DNA of 64,000 nucleotides, from the NCBI RefSeq assembly GCF_002072155.1, contig NZ_BDIY01000001.1:124001-188000 (forward strand), read 5' to 3'. Shown here piece by piece: positions 26,217 through 33,293 of the stretch. A model generated the notes under the pieces. It ran no database searches, was not told the origin of the DNA, and saw only the letters and a list, made by a program, of their open reading frames with translations. Position numbers and translations under genes: made by a program. The stretch's first letter is position 1. Every line of letters starts with the position of its first letter. Source of the DNA: Roseovarius sp. A-2 (GTDB taxonomy: Bacteria; Pseudomonadota; Alphaproteobacteria; Rhodobacterales; Rhodobacteraceae).

Positions 26217-27552
26217 ATATATCTTGCCGCTGTCGATGGTGCTCGCTCTCATCCTCGGGATTTTTTCGGGTTACCCTGTGGCGCTGGTGCTGGCGGGTGT
26301 CGGCATTCTCTTTACCTTCATCGGCGATGTGCCGCTGGTCTTTCTGAACACGATCTCGTCGAAGATATTTACCGGCACCCTGACGAACTGGCTGATGATG
26401 GCGGTGCCGCTCTTCGTCTTCATGGGGCTGATGCTCGAGAAATCGAATATCGCCAGGAACCTGCTTTTGTCGCTCGAACGGCTCTTTGCGCAGCGGCCGG
26501 GCGGGTTGGCGCTGTCGGTTACGATCGTCGGCGTCGTCATGGCCGCGAGCACGGGTATCATCGGGGCCTCTGTGGTCATGCTGGGCCTGATGGCCTTGCC
26601 GGTCATGCTGAAGCAGAATTATTCCATGCGTCTCGCGGCCGGCACGATTTGCTCGGCGGGAACGCTGGGTATTCTGATCCCGCCATCGATCATGCTGGTT
26701 CTGGTCGGTGATATCCTGCAAATCTCGATTGGCGATCTGTTCATGGGTGCGGTCGTCCCCGGCCTCATCCTGGGCACGCTCTACGCAATCTATATCCTCG
26801 TCGTCACGCATCTCGATCCGTCGCTGGCCCCGCCGAGCGCGGCGCAGGAAAAAGTCTCGACGCTCGAGGCGCTGGCGGTGCTGATCAAGCACCTGATCGC
26901 ACCGATCATCCTCATTCTCGGGGTGTTGGGATCAATCGTGGCGGGTATTGCCACGCCGACCGAGGCCGCCGCGATAGGCGCGCTCGGTGCCACGTTGCTC
27001 GCCGCCGTCATGCGGCAATTGACGTTTCGAAACCTCATCGATTGCGTTCAGGAAACCGCGCTGACGACAGCGATGATCCTGATGGTCGCAATCGGGGCCA
27101 CGGTCTTCAGCGCGATCTTCAAGCGGGTCGGCGGCGATTACATGATCGAGGACGCGGTGATGGCCATCGCTTCGGGTCCGTATCAGACGCTGTTCCTCAT
27201 CATGGCGCTGATCTTCGTTCTGGGCTTCTTTCTCGAATGGATCGAGATCAGCTATGTGGTGCTGCCGCTTTTCGCTCCGATCATCGCGGGGCTGGATTTT
27301 GGGCTCGGTCATTCCGGGATCACCCTGACCTGGTTCGCCGTGCTGGTGGCGGTCAACCTGCAAACCTCGTTCCTGACGCCACCCTTCGGCTATGCGTTGT
27401 TTTATCTGCGTGGGATCGCGCCGCCGGAACTGGGCATCCGAGACATTTATGCTGGGATCGTGCCTTTCGTGCTGATCCAGCTCGTGGGATTGGGCCTGTG
27501 CATCCTGTTCCCGTCCCTGGTGCTGTGGTTGCCGGACGCGCTGGCAAATTGA
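26209..27552 (+). CDS. TRAP transporter large permease (DctM family)
   Basis: Integral membrane transport subunit, 447 aa, about 11-12 helices. Family marks are SGYPVALVLAGVGILF in helix one, MAASTGIIGASVVMLGLMALP, the GTLGILIPPSIMLVL motif and the C-terminal repeat NLQTSFLTPPFGYALFYLRG. It uses a sodium-ion gradient in known members. The start MIEYILPL is chosen because it overlaps the DctQ stop, and an earlier frame start is inside dctQ. It is followed after 10 bp by an SDR gene. Confidence 0.95.
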   Translation: MIEYILPLSMVLALILGIFSGYPVALVLAGVGILFTFIGDVPLVFLNTISSKIFTGTLTNWLMMAVPLFVFMGLMLEKSNIARNLLLSLERLFAQRPGGLALSVTIVGVVMAASTGIIGASVVMLGLMALPVMLKQNYSMRLAAGTICSAGTLGILIPPSIMLVLVGDILQISIGDLFMGAVVPGLILGTLYAIYILVVTHLDPSLAPPSAAQEKVSTLEALAVLIKHLIAPIILILGVLGSIVAGIATPTEAAAIGALGATLLAAVMRQLTFRNLIDCVQETALTTAMILMVAIGATVFSAIFKRVGGDYMIEDAVMAIASGPYQTLFLIMALIFVLGFFLEWIEISYVVLPLFAPIIAGLDFGLGHSGITLTWFAVLVAVNLQTSFLTPPFGYALFYLRGIAPPELGIRDIYAGIVPFVLIQLVGLGLCILFPSLVLWLPDALAN

Positions 27553-27562
27553 GGAGACGAGG

Positions 27563-28327
27563 ATGAGCGATCTTTTTGATCTGACCGGCAAGCGTGTCGT
27601 GATCACCGGCGGCACCAGCGGGATCGGGCTGGCCACCGCGCGCGCCTTTCTCGAGGCGGGGGCGCAGGTTCTGATATCCGGGCGCTCGGTCGAACGTGGC
27701 CAGCAGGCGCTGACGACGCTGGAGGGCAGGGGCCCGGCCTGGTTCGCCGCTGGCGATGCTGCGGACGAGAGCGACGCAGTCGCAGTGGCGCGGGCCGCAG
27801 AGGAGCGCATGGGCGGGACCGATGCGATCGTCTGCGCGGCCGGAATGAACCGGCGCGGCGCGCCGCAGGATCTGAGCCTGGAGGATTGGGATGCGGTGGT
27901 GGACGCGAGCCTCCGGGGCACGTTCGTCACGGCGCGGGCGTTCTACCCCGGCCTTTGCAAGGCGGGGCAGGGGCGCATCGTCACCGTGGGCTCGATGCTG
28001 TCGGTTCTGGCCAATGAGGCCACGGCCCCCTATGCGGCGGCCAAGGGCGGGGTGGTGCAGCTTACCCGCAGCCTGGCCGTGGCCTGGGCGAAAGACGGCA
28101 TCCGCGCCAATTGCATCCTTCCCGGCTGGGTGGACACGCCGCTGACGCGGCAGGCCCGCAAGGACATGCCCGACCTCGACCGCCGGGTGTGCGAGCGCAC
28201 CCCCGTGGGCCGCTGGGCAACCCCGGACGAGATCGCCGGAGCGATCCTGTTCCTCGCGACCCCGGCTGCGGGGTTCATGACCGGCACAGCCATCCCGGTC
28301 GATGGCGGCTATCTGATGCGGGCCTAG
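27563..28327 (+). CDS. SDR-family oxidoreductase in the TRAP/HMG-CoA reductase operon
   Basis: Short-chain dehydrogenase of 254 aa, 10 bp after the TRAP large permease. The cofactor motif is ITGGTSGIGLAT, an Arg after strand two (ISGRSVERG) is compatible with NADP, and the catalytic set is Ser (GSMLSV) and YAAAK. The C-terminus ends IPVDGGYLM as in most classical SDRs. Its place between the transporter and the HMG-CoA reductase implies it acts on the imported compound, but no substrate can be assigned. Confidence 0.9.
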   Translation: MSDLFDLTGKRVVITGGTSGIGLATARAFLEAGAQVLISGRSVERGQQALTTLEGRGPAWFAAGDAADESDAVAVARAAEERMGGTDAIVCAAGMNRRGAPQDLSLEDWDAVVDASLRGTFVTARAFYPGLCKAGQGRIVTVGSMLSVLANEATAPYAAAKGGVVQLTRSLAVAWAKDGIRANCILPGWVDTPLTRQARKDMPDLDRRVCERTPVGRWATPDEIAGAILFLATPAAGFMTGTAIPVDGGYLMRA

Positions 28328-28359
28328 CCTGCGGACCAGCGAAAAAGGCGGAAAATGAC

Positions 28360-29628
28360 ATGACGGAACGCAGTTCGAGACTGACTGGATTTGCAACCCT
28401 GAGCCGGTCGGAGCGGCTGGACGCGCTGAAGGACTGGTTGCCGGAGGGCACGGACGCTTCGGGTATTCTGGGCAATACCGGGGTGTTGTCGGGGGATCTG
28501 GTGGACCGGATGGTCGAGAACGCCATCGGCGTCATGCCGGTCCCTCTGGGCATCGCGACGAATATGGTTGTGGATGGCGAGGATGTGCTGATCCCGATGG
28601 CAACCGAGGAAAGCTCGGTCATCGCCGCCGTCTGCAACGCGGCCAAGCGGTGCCGCGCCACGGGCGGGTTTCGCACCTCCTACGCGGGTTCACTGACCAT
28701 CGCGCAGGTGCAGATCCTCGACGTCGCGGATCCGCATCGGGCGCGTCTCGAAATCCTGCGCCGGTTCGAGGAGATGCGCGACCTGTGCAATCAGGTCGAT
28801 CCGATGCTGGTCGAGCTTGGCGGCGGATTGCGCGATGTCGAGGTGCGGCTGCTGGACGGGCGGCACGGGCGCATGGTCGTGGTTCACCTGATCGTCGACA
28901 CTCGCGATGCCATGGGGGCCAATGCGGTGAACACGATGGCCGAACGGATCGCCCCGGTGCTGGCCGACTGGACCGGCGGACGGTCCCTGCTGCGCATCCT
29001 GTCCAACCTGGCCGACCGACGTCTGACCCGCGCCGAGGCGGTTTGGCCCGCCGACGAAATCGGCGGGGCGGCGGTCGTCGACACGATGCTGGAGGCCGCC
29101 GAGTTCGCCGTGATCGACCCCTACCGCGCCGCGACCCATAACAAGGGGATCATGAACGGTGTCTCGGCGGTTGTGCTCGCGACCGGCAACGATACCCGCG
29201 CGATTGAGGCCGGTGCCCATGCCTATGCGGCCCAATCCGGCCAGTATGGCCCGCTGACCCGCTGGGAGAAAACCGCCGACGGGGGGCTGGCGGGGTCCAT
29301 CGAGCTGCCGCTGTCGCTCGGCATTGTCGGCGGGGCCACGCGCATTCATCCGGTGGCACAGCTTGCGCTCGGGATCATGCGGGCCGAGAGCGCCGGGAGA
29401 TTGTCCCGGCTTGTTGCCGCCGTCGGTCTGGCGCAGAATTTCGGTGCGGTCCGGGCGCTGGCGACCGATGGCATCCAGAAAGGGCACATGGCGCTGCACG
29501 CGCAGAATATCGCCATCGCCGCCGGGGCCGAAGGCGATGAGATCAGCCGCATCGCGGACGCGATGAAGGCGCGCGGCGAGATCAACGCATCCATGGCGGC
29601 GCGCCTGCTGGCGGAGCTTCGGACATGA
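28360..29628 (+). CDS. Hydroxymethylglutaryl-CoA reductase, class II (degradative type)
   Basis: A 422-residue enzyme matching class II HMG-CoA reductases such as that of Pseudomonas mevalonii. These use NAD to convert mevalonate plus CoA to HMG-CoA during growth on mevalonate. Key residues line up: ENAIGVMPVPLG, Glu83 (ATEESS), DAMGANAVNTMAE, Lys262 (THNKGIMNG), Asp278 (GNDTR) and His376 (KGHMALH). It has no membrane anchor, unlike eukaryotic enzymes. The start ATGACGGAA is the first after the SDR stop. Last gene of the plus-strand TRAP operon; no HMG-CoA lyase or other mevalonate gene lies in the window, so direction and substrate are inferred. Confidence 0.93.
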   Translation: MTERSSRLTGFATLSRSERLDALKDWLPEGTDASGILGNTGVLSGDLVDRMVENAIGVMPVPLGIATNMVVDGEDVLIPMATEESSVIAAVCNAAKRCRATGGFRTSYAGSLTIAQVQILDVADPHRARLEILRRFEEMRDLCNQVDPMLVELGGGLRDVEVRLLDGRHGRMVVVHLIVDTRDAMGANAVNTMAERIAPVLADWTGGRSLLRILSNLADRRLTRAEAVWPADEIGGAAVVDTMLEAAEFAVIDPYRAATHNKGIMNGVSAVVLATGNDTRAIEAGAHAYAAQSGQYGPLTRWEKTADGGLAGSIELPLSLGIVGGATRIHPVAQLALGIMRAESAGRLSRLVAAVGLAQNFGAVRALATDGIQKGHMALHAQNIAIAAGAEGDEISRIADAMKARGEINASMAARLLAELRT

Positions 29629-29672
29629 GCGGCGTTCGATAGGCCCGCAGACATGACGCGGCGGGCACGCCC

Positions 29673-30440
29673 TCAGTTCAACGTGCTCAAAAGCTGCGTC
29701 GCGCCGTTTGCAAGTTGCGCCGGATGGCCCGACTCGTCGATCAGCACGAAGGCCGATTGGCCCTGGTCGAACAATGCGATCGTCCGCCCGTCGTATTCGA
29801 AGGCGGTCAGCGGGTCTTCGACATCTCCTGCGCTGCGCGCCACGACCAAAAGCAGGAGCCGCCCGAGATCTGGCGCGTCCACGGCGATGGCGATGCCGGG
29901 ACGCGTCGGGGTCGCAACGACCTGCACGTCGCGGACCGTCCAGCTTGCCGGCAAGGGTGGCAGGTCGATACCGAGCGCCGCGTTGATCTCTTGCGGGTTC
30001 AGCTCCGCGCTCTCGGGTTGCGACACCATCCAGTGCCGAAGCTCCAGCGCCGCCTGCGCGTCAAGCGCGGCCTCCACCAACGGGGGCGCGCCCGTCGGCC
30101 CGCTTGCTTGCCACGCCATGTTACCGGCCCAGCCGGCCGCGAAGAGGACGAAGGCCGCCGCGAAGGGGGCGGCGCGGCGCAGGTATCGTTGTCCGCGCAG
30201 GCGACCCTGAAGCCGGTGCGCCTCGGTCAGCAGCCGGGGCGGCGCGGGATCGCCGTCCACCAAAAGCGCCATGCGCAGCGCGGCGGCGTTGCTTGCATCC
30301 GCGAGCAGATCTGCCATCCGGTCGGGTCGTTCCGAGAGATAGTCTGCAACGGCGATGGTGCGATCAGGGTCCAACTGTCCCCGCAGGAACGCCGGAAGAT
30401 CGGCCTCGAGGTCCGGGTCTGTCTCAATCCTGTCGCTCAT
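29673..30440 (-). CDS. Anti-sigma factor, membrane-anchored
   Basis: A 255-residue protein with an N-terminal helical cytoplasmic domain (LPAFLRGQLDPDRTIAVADYLSERPD, then LRMALLVDG), one transmembrane helix near residues 95-115 (APFAAAFVLFAAGWAGNMAW) and a periplasmic domain. No HisX3CysX2Cys zinc motif is present, so it is not a ZAS-type factor. It overlaps the ECF sigma gene by 17 bp. That arrangement and topology support the anti-sigma call. The C-terminal periplasmic part (RDVQVVATPTRPGIAIAVDA) may sense an envelope signal. Convergent with the HMG-CoA reductase gene. Confidence 0.8.
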   Translation of the reverse strand: MSDRIETDPDLEADLPAFLRGQLDPDRTIAVADYLSERPDRMADLLADASNAAALRMALLVDGDPAPPRLLTEAHRLQGRLRGQRYLRRAAPFAAAFVLFAAGWAGNMAWQASGPTGAPPLVEAALDAQAALELRHWMVSQPESAELNPQEINAALGIDLPPLPASWTVRDVQVVATPTRPGIAIAVDAPDLGRLLLLVVARSAGDVEDPLTAFEYDGRTIALFDQGQSAFVLIDESGHPAQLANGATQLLSTLN

Positions 30441-30960
30441 CGCGTCCTCCCACGATCCTGAAGGGGTTGGCGGCCCCGGCCTGGCCATCCTCGAATGCGC
30501 GCAGCGCGGCGCGCGCCCGCCCGACCCGGGACATGACCGTGCCGGGCGGCACGCCCAGCACCTCCGCTGTCTCGGCCACGGTGAGCCCTTCGACCGCGAT
30601 GAGGTGCAAGGCCTCGCGTTGATCGGCACTCAGGGCAAGGAACGCGGCGCGCAGCTGCGCCAGCCGCGCCGCCATTTCCCCCGAGGGAGCGGAGAAGGCT
30701 GGTTGTGTTTCGGCCCAGGCAGTTTCCCGCGCCTCGGCCGCCTGCATGCTGCGGCGGTTGTCGATAAAGAGATTGTGCAGGACAGCCATCAGCCAGACCC
30801 GCACATCCGCGCCGTCGCGGAACGTGGCACGCCGCTCTTGCGCCCGAACGAACGTCGCCTGGACAAGATCATCCGCCGCCTCGGCATCCCGGGTGAGCAC
30901 ACGGGCGTAGCGGCGCAAGGCCTCCAGCTGTCCGACGATATCGAGGTCGTTTCCGGCCAT
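30424..30960 (-). CDS. ECF-type RNA polymerase sigma factor
   Basis: Short sigma factor of 178 aa with region 2 (LRRYARVLTRDAEAADDLVQATFVRA, then DVRVWLMAVLHNLFIDNRR) and region 4 (LSADQREALHLIAVEGLTVAETAEVLGVPPGTVMSRVGRAR). It sits 28 bp downstream of the peroxiredoxin/oxygenase gene and overlaps the anti-sigma gene. The start MAGNDLDIV is chosen because the in-frame extension upstream runs into the oxygenase gene. The regulon is unknown; the gene before it may be a target. Confidence 0.93.
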   Translation of the reverse strand: MAGNDLDIVGQLEALRRYARVLTRDAEAADDLVQATFVRAQERRATFRDGADVRVWLMAVLHNLFIDNRRSMQAAEARETAWAETQPAFSAPSGEMAARLAQLRAAFLALSADQREALHLIAVEGLTVAETAEVLGVPPGTVMSRVGRARAALRAFEDGQAGAANPFRIVGGRDERQD

Positions 30961-30988
30961 GGGTGTCAGATCTCCGGTTGCGCGCGGA

Positions 30989-32158
30989 TCACGCGGATTT
31001 CTCCTTGGGGTCTTTGTCGCTTGCACGATAGTTCGAGCCGCTCTGCCCGATATAGCGGGCGTTCTCTTGCCGTATCCGTGCCGCCGCATCATCGTAGAGG
31101 AAAGGCAGGAAGGCAAAGCGCCTGCCTTGCGTCACCTTGCTGACCTTGTGCAGAAGCGAGCAGGAAAATACCACCGCCCCGCCCGGCGGCGCCTTGAAGC
31201 TGCGCGGACCGTATTCGGGAAAGCTGACCTCGCCGCCCTCGAAGTCGTCGTTGAGATTGACCGAGACCGCGAAGCGGCGATGCGCCGTGCCCCGAGTTGT
31301 GTTGTCGCGATGCGCGGCGAAATGCCCGCCATCCTCGGCCGCGTAGCAGGACACGATGTAGCGCTCCATCCGGGTAGCCTTGAACTGATGGGCTTTCGCG
31401 ATCTCGGGAACGACGCGGCGGAGGAACCGCGCTTGCAACGCCGATATGAGGTCACGATCCTCGATGTTGTAATCCTTGCGACGCTTGAATCCCGGATCGT
31501 TTATACCCACGGTCCGCCCATCGACCTCGCGCATGAAGCCGCTTTCACGCCCGCCTTGCGCCTCGTAGAGACCGATCAGATGGCGGCAAAGGTCAGGCTC
31601 GATCACCCGAGGCAGGAACAGCACCGGGGCCATGATCTCGGTGCCCGTGTGACGTTCCGGCGGCGGCAGCGCGCCGAGCAGGGTCATGACCTCGGTGATG
31701 TCGCCTTGATCCGGCCGGAACGGGATCGCGGCCAGCACGCGCATGCCGGGATCGATGACGACCCATTGCCGCGCGAGCGCCACCTGAGCGGCTGCGGAAT
31801 CGGCATCTCTGGCGGCGACCCCGTAAAGGCGAGAGGCACTAAGGTCAAAGTCCCAGAAATGACGGTAACCGGGGATGCGGTTTGCAACCCGACCGCTCGT
31901 CTCGTCCTCGGGGTCGATGCTGACGCCGAAGAAGCAGGCACGGTCGTCATCGAAGATGTCCGGTCTGCTATAGGCTGCCTTGAGGGCCGCCTCTGCATGG
32001 GCCTCGCCTGCACTGCCGAAAAAGCACAGAACAAGATATCGCCCCGCCGCACTGCTGAAGGCGTAACGCGGATTGGACACGCTGCGCTGGATGAAGCCGG
32101 GTGCCGGATCACCCGGCGTGAGCAGCGTTGTCGTGTCGATCTGAAACTGCGACGTCAT
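30989..32158 (-). CDS. Peroxiredoxin-like domain fused to a 2-oxoglutarate/Fe(II) prolyl-hydroxylase-type oxygenase
   Basis: A 389-residue fusion. Residues ~1-170 look like an AhpC/TSA thioredoxin fold (PGDPAPGF start, LVLCFFGSAGEA, FFGVSIDPED, GYRHFWDFDL, WVVIDPGMRVL). There is no Cys at the usual peroxidatic position after strand two, so peroxidase activity is doubtful. Residues ~190-380 are a prolyl 4-hydroxylase-type oxygenase, with the iron motif HFAAHRDN (His, Asp), NLNDDFEGGEVSFPEYG, and the distal His and Arg (SCSLLHKVSKVTQGRRFA). The start MTSQFQID lies six codons after another ATG. Probably co-transcribed with the sigma and anti-sigma genes downstream. Confidence 0.85.
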   Translation of the reverse strand: MTSQFQIDTTTLLTPGDPAPGFIQRSVSNPRYAFSSAAGRYLVLCFFGSAGEAHAEAALKAAYSRPDIFDDDRACFFGVSIDPEDETSGRVANRIPGYRHFWDFDLSASRLYGVAARDADSAAAQVALARQWVVIDPGMRVLAAIPFRPDQGDITEVMTLLGALPPPERHTGTEIMAPVLFLPRVIEPDLCRHLIGLYEAQGGRESGFMREVDGRTVGINDPGFKRRKDYNIEDRDLISALQARFLRRVVPEIAKAHQFKATRMERYIVSCYAAEDGGHFAAHRDNTTRGTAHRRFAVSVNLNDDFEGGEVSFPEYGPRSFKAPPGGAVVFSCSLLHKVSKVTQGRRFAFLPFLYDDAAARIRQENARYIGQSGSNYRASDKDPKEKSA

Positions 32159-32183
32159 TCTTCTGGTCCCTCGCATTTCACCC

Positions 32184-32213
32184 GTTTACGGAGACAGTGC
32201 GCGTTTGCATCCC
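32184..32213 (-). promoter_or_regulatory. Candidate ECF promoter before the peroxiredoxin/oxygenase gene
   Basis: Read on the minus strand: GGATGC (32212-32207), 16 bp, then CGTAAAC (32190-32184), which has the GGA...CGT layout of many ECF promoters. It is about 26 bp before the start codon. This is a pattern match on one site only; the neighbouring sigma factor's true consensus is unknown. Confidence 0.3.
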
Positions 32214-32226
32214 GGCGGCGCGTGAA

Positions 32227-32254
32227 AATCGTGCCGGGCGCGCCCCGCACGATT
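32227..32254. repeat. 28-bp near-perfect palindrome between the oxygenase and a decayed gene
   Basis: AATCGTGCCGGGCG (32227-32240) pairs with CGCCCCGCACGATT (32241-32254); 13 of 14 positions pair. It is upstream of the oxygenase gene and of the ABC-transporter remnant. It may be an operator or a relic terminator. Confidence 0.4.
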
Positions 32255-32307
32255 CGTACAGGGCCCCGGATTTGCGATAACCTGTCCTGCCGGTCGCAAC
32301 CGAGACC

Positions 32308-32653
32308 ATGACCGCATGCACGGGTTTTCAAGAAAATGTCGCCTTTCCCGGCACGTCGCCGCCCGGGGGCACATGGGCGCAGGACTTGCCCGAAAAACTG
32401 GTGATGGGCACGGAAGGCACCTATCCGTCCTCCACGTACGTGGACTCCGACGGCAATGTGCAGGGTTTCCGAGATGCGCCGCCCGGAATTCACCGGTCCC
32501 GAGTGGTTCGGCTATAGGGCCGGTGTCGCGGTCTGCAAGGACGACAAGGCGATTGCCGACGCGTTTTCGGAGGCGATCGCGGCGCTGCGCGAGAACGGCA
32601 CCTATCGGGAGATCTCCGACAAGTGGTTCGGCCTGAATGTCTACGGCGGTTGA
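32308..32653 (+). pseudogene. Remnant of an amino-acid ABC transporter substrate-binding protein
   Basis: Two short blocks in different frames. The first (about 32398-32465) reads LVMGTEGTYPSSTYVDSDGNV, the ligand-lobe start of SBP family 3. The second (about 32470-32653) reads PEFTGPEWFGYRAGVAVCKDD then AIAALRENGTYREISDKWFG, the C-terminal lobe ending in YGG. Most of the ~250-residue protein between them is deleted, and the reading frame changes at the junction (around 32465). The signal peptide is also missing or altered. A permease remnant follows, so a whole transporter operon has decayed. Confidence 0.75.
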
Positions 32654-32738
32654 CACCTCTCTGACCCGGCTGTCCGTCATCGCTTTGACCGCCGGGTCTT
32701 ATCCTGCATGACACCGAACACCATTCGGAGAAACACCA

Positions 32739-33074
32739 ATGCCTGAGCTTCAGGGTTGCGGCAGCCTGCTGATTGACTGGCTGATGATGACGCTCGGCGT
32801 TGCGATCGCGTCGATGATCGGTGCGCTGATACTGGGGCTTGTCGCCGCTGCGGCAAAGCTCTTGGGACCCGAGGCGGGACGGGTTCTGATCGAAGCCTAT
32901 ACGACGGCCGTGCGCGGGGTGCTCGAACTCGTTCTGCTGCTGATCTACTACGGCTTGCCCACCTTGGTGCAGGACACGCTTGGCGGCTGTCAGGCCATTC
33001 TCATCGACCATGAGCGAGGCATTCTGAGCGGCGGTTCCGATCCGCGCAAGGACGGTCATGCGGCAGGGTTCTGA
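32739..33074 (+). pseudogene. Truncated amino-acid ABC transporter permease
   Basis: A frame of 111 codons that starts properly (ATG after CGGAGAAACACC) and reads like the N-terminus of a HisM/HisQ-type permease: LLIDWLMMTLGVAIASMIGALILG, then EAYTTAVRGVLELVLLLIYYG and LPTLVQD. Full-length permeases are ~230 aa with the EAA motif in the second half. Here the sequence breaks down after QD and no EAA loop is present. It cannot form a working permease. With the remnant at 32308 it marks a lost amino-acid uptake system. Confidence 0.7.
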
Positions 33075-33197
33075 GCCGGTCCCGGCGCCGCAGAGGCGTG
33101 CAGCCAGCCGTCTTACCGGGAACCGTACCTTCAAAACCGCCGACGCCCACCGTGTTCTCAGGGAGAACGGCTTTCAGTGCAGGCATGGAGGAAAGGG

Positions 33198-33293
33198 TGA
33201 GAGGTTGGACAACGACCCAAGCGTGGCTCGTTACGGCTGCTTCCTTCCGGATCTGACCGGGTTGGCGAGGTGCCTGCCCGCGCCAACCTCTCA
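33198..33293 (-). ncRNA. ffs: Signal recognition particle RNA, small bacterial type
   Basis: Minus-strand RNA of about 96 nt. The universally conserved hairpin is present: GGTCAGATCCGGAAGGAAGC, flanked by CTCGCCAACCC and CAGCCGTAACGAG. The 5' end TGAGAGGTTGG and 3' end CCAACCTCTCA pair perfectly over 11 bp, fixing the ends of the stem. This RNA binds Ffh and targets nascent membrane proteins. Its first three bases are the stop codon (TGA) of cpdB, which lies on the same strand immediately upstream. Confidence 0.93.
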
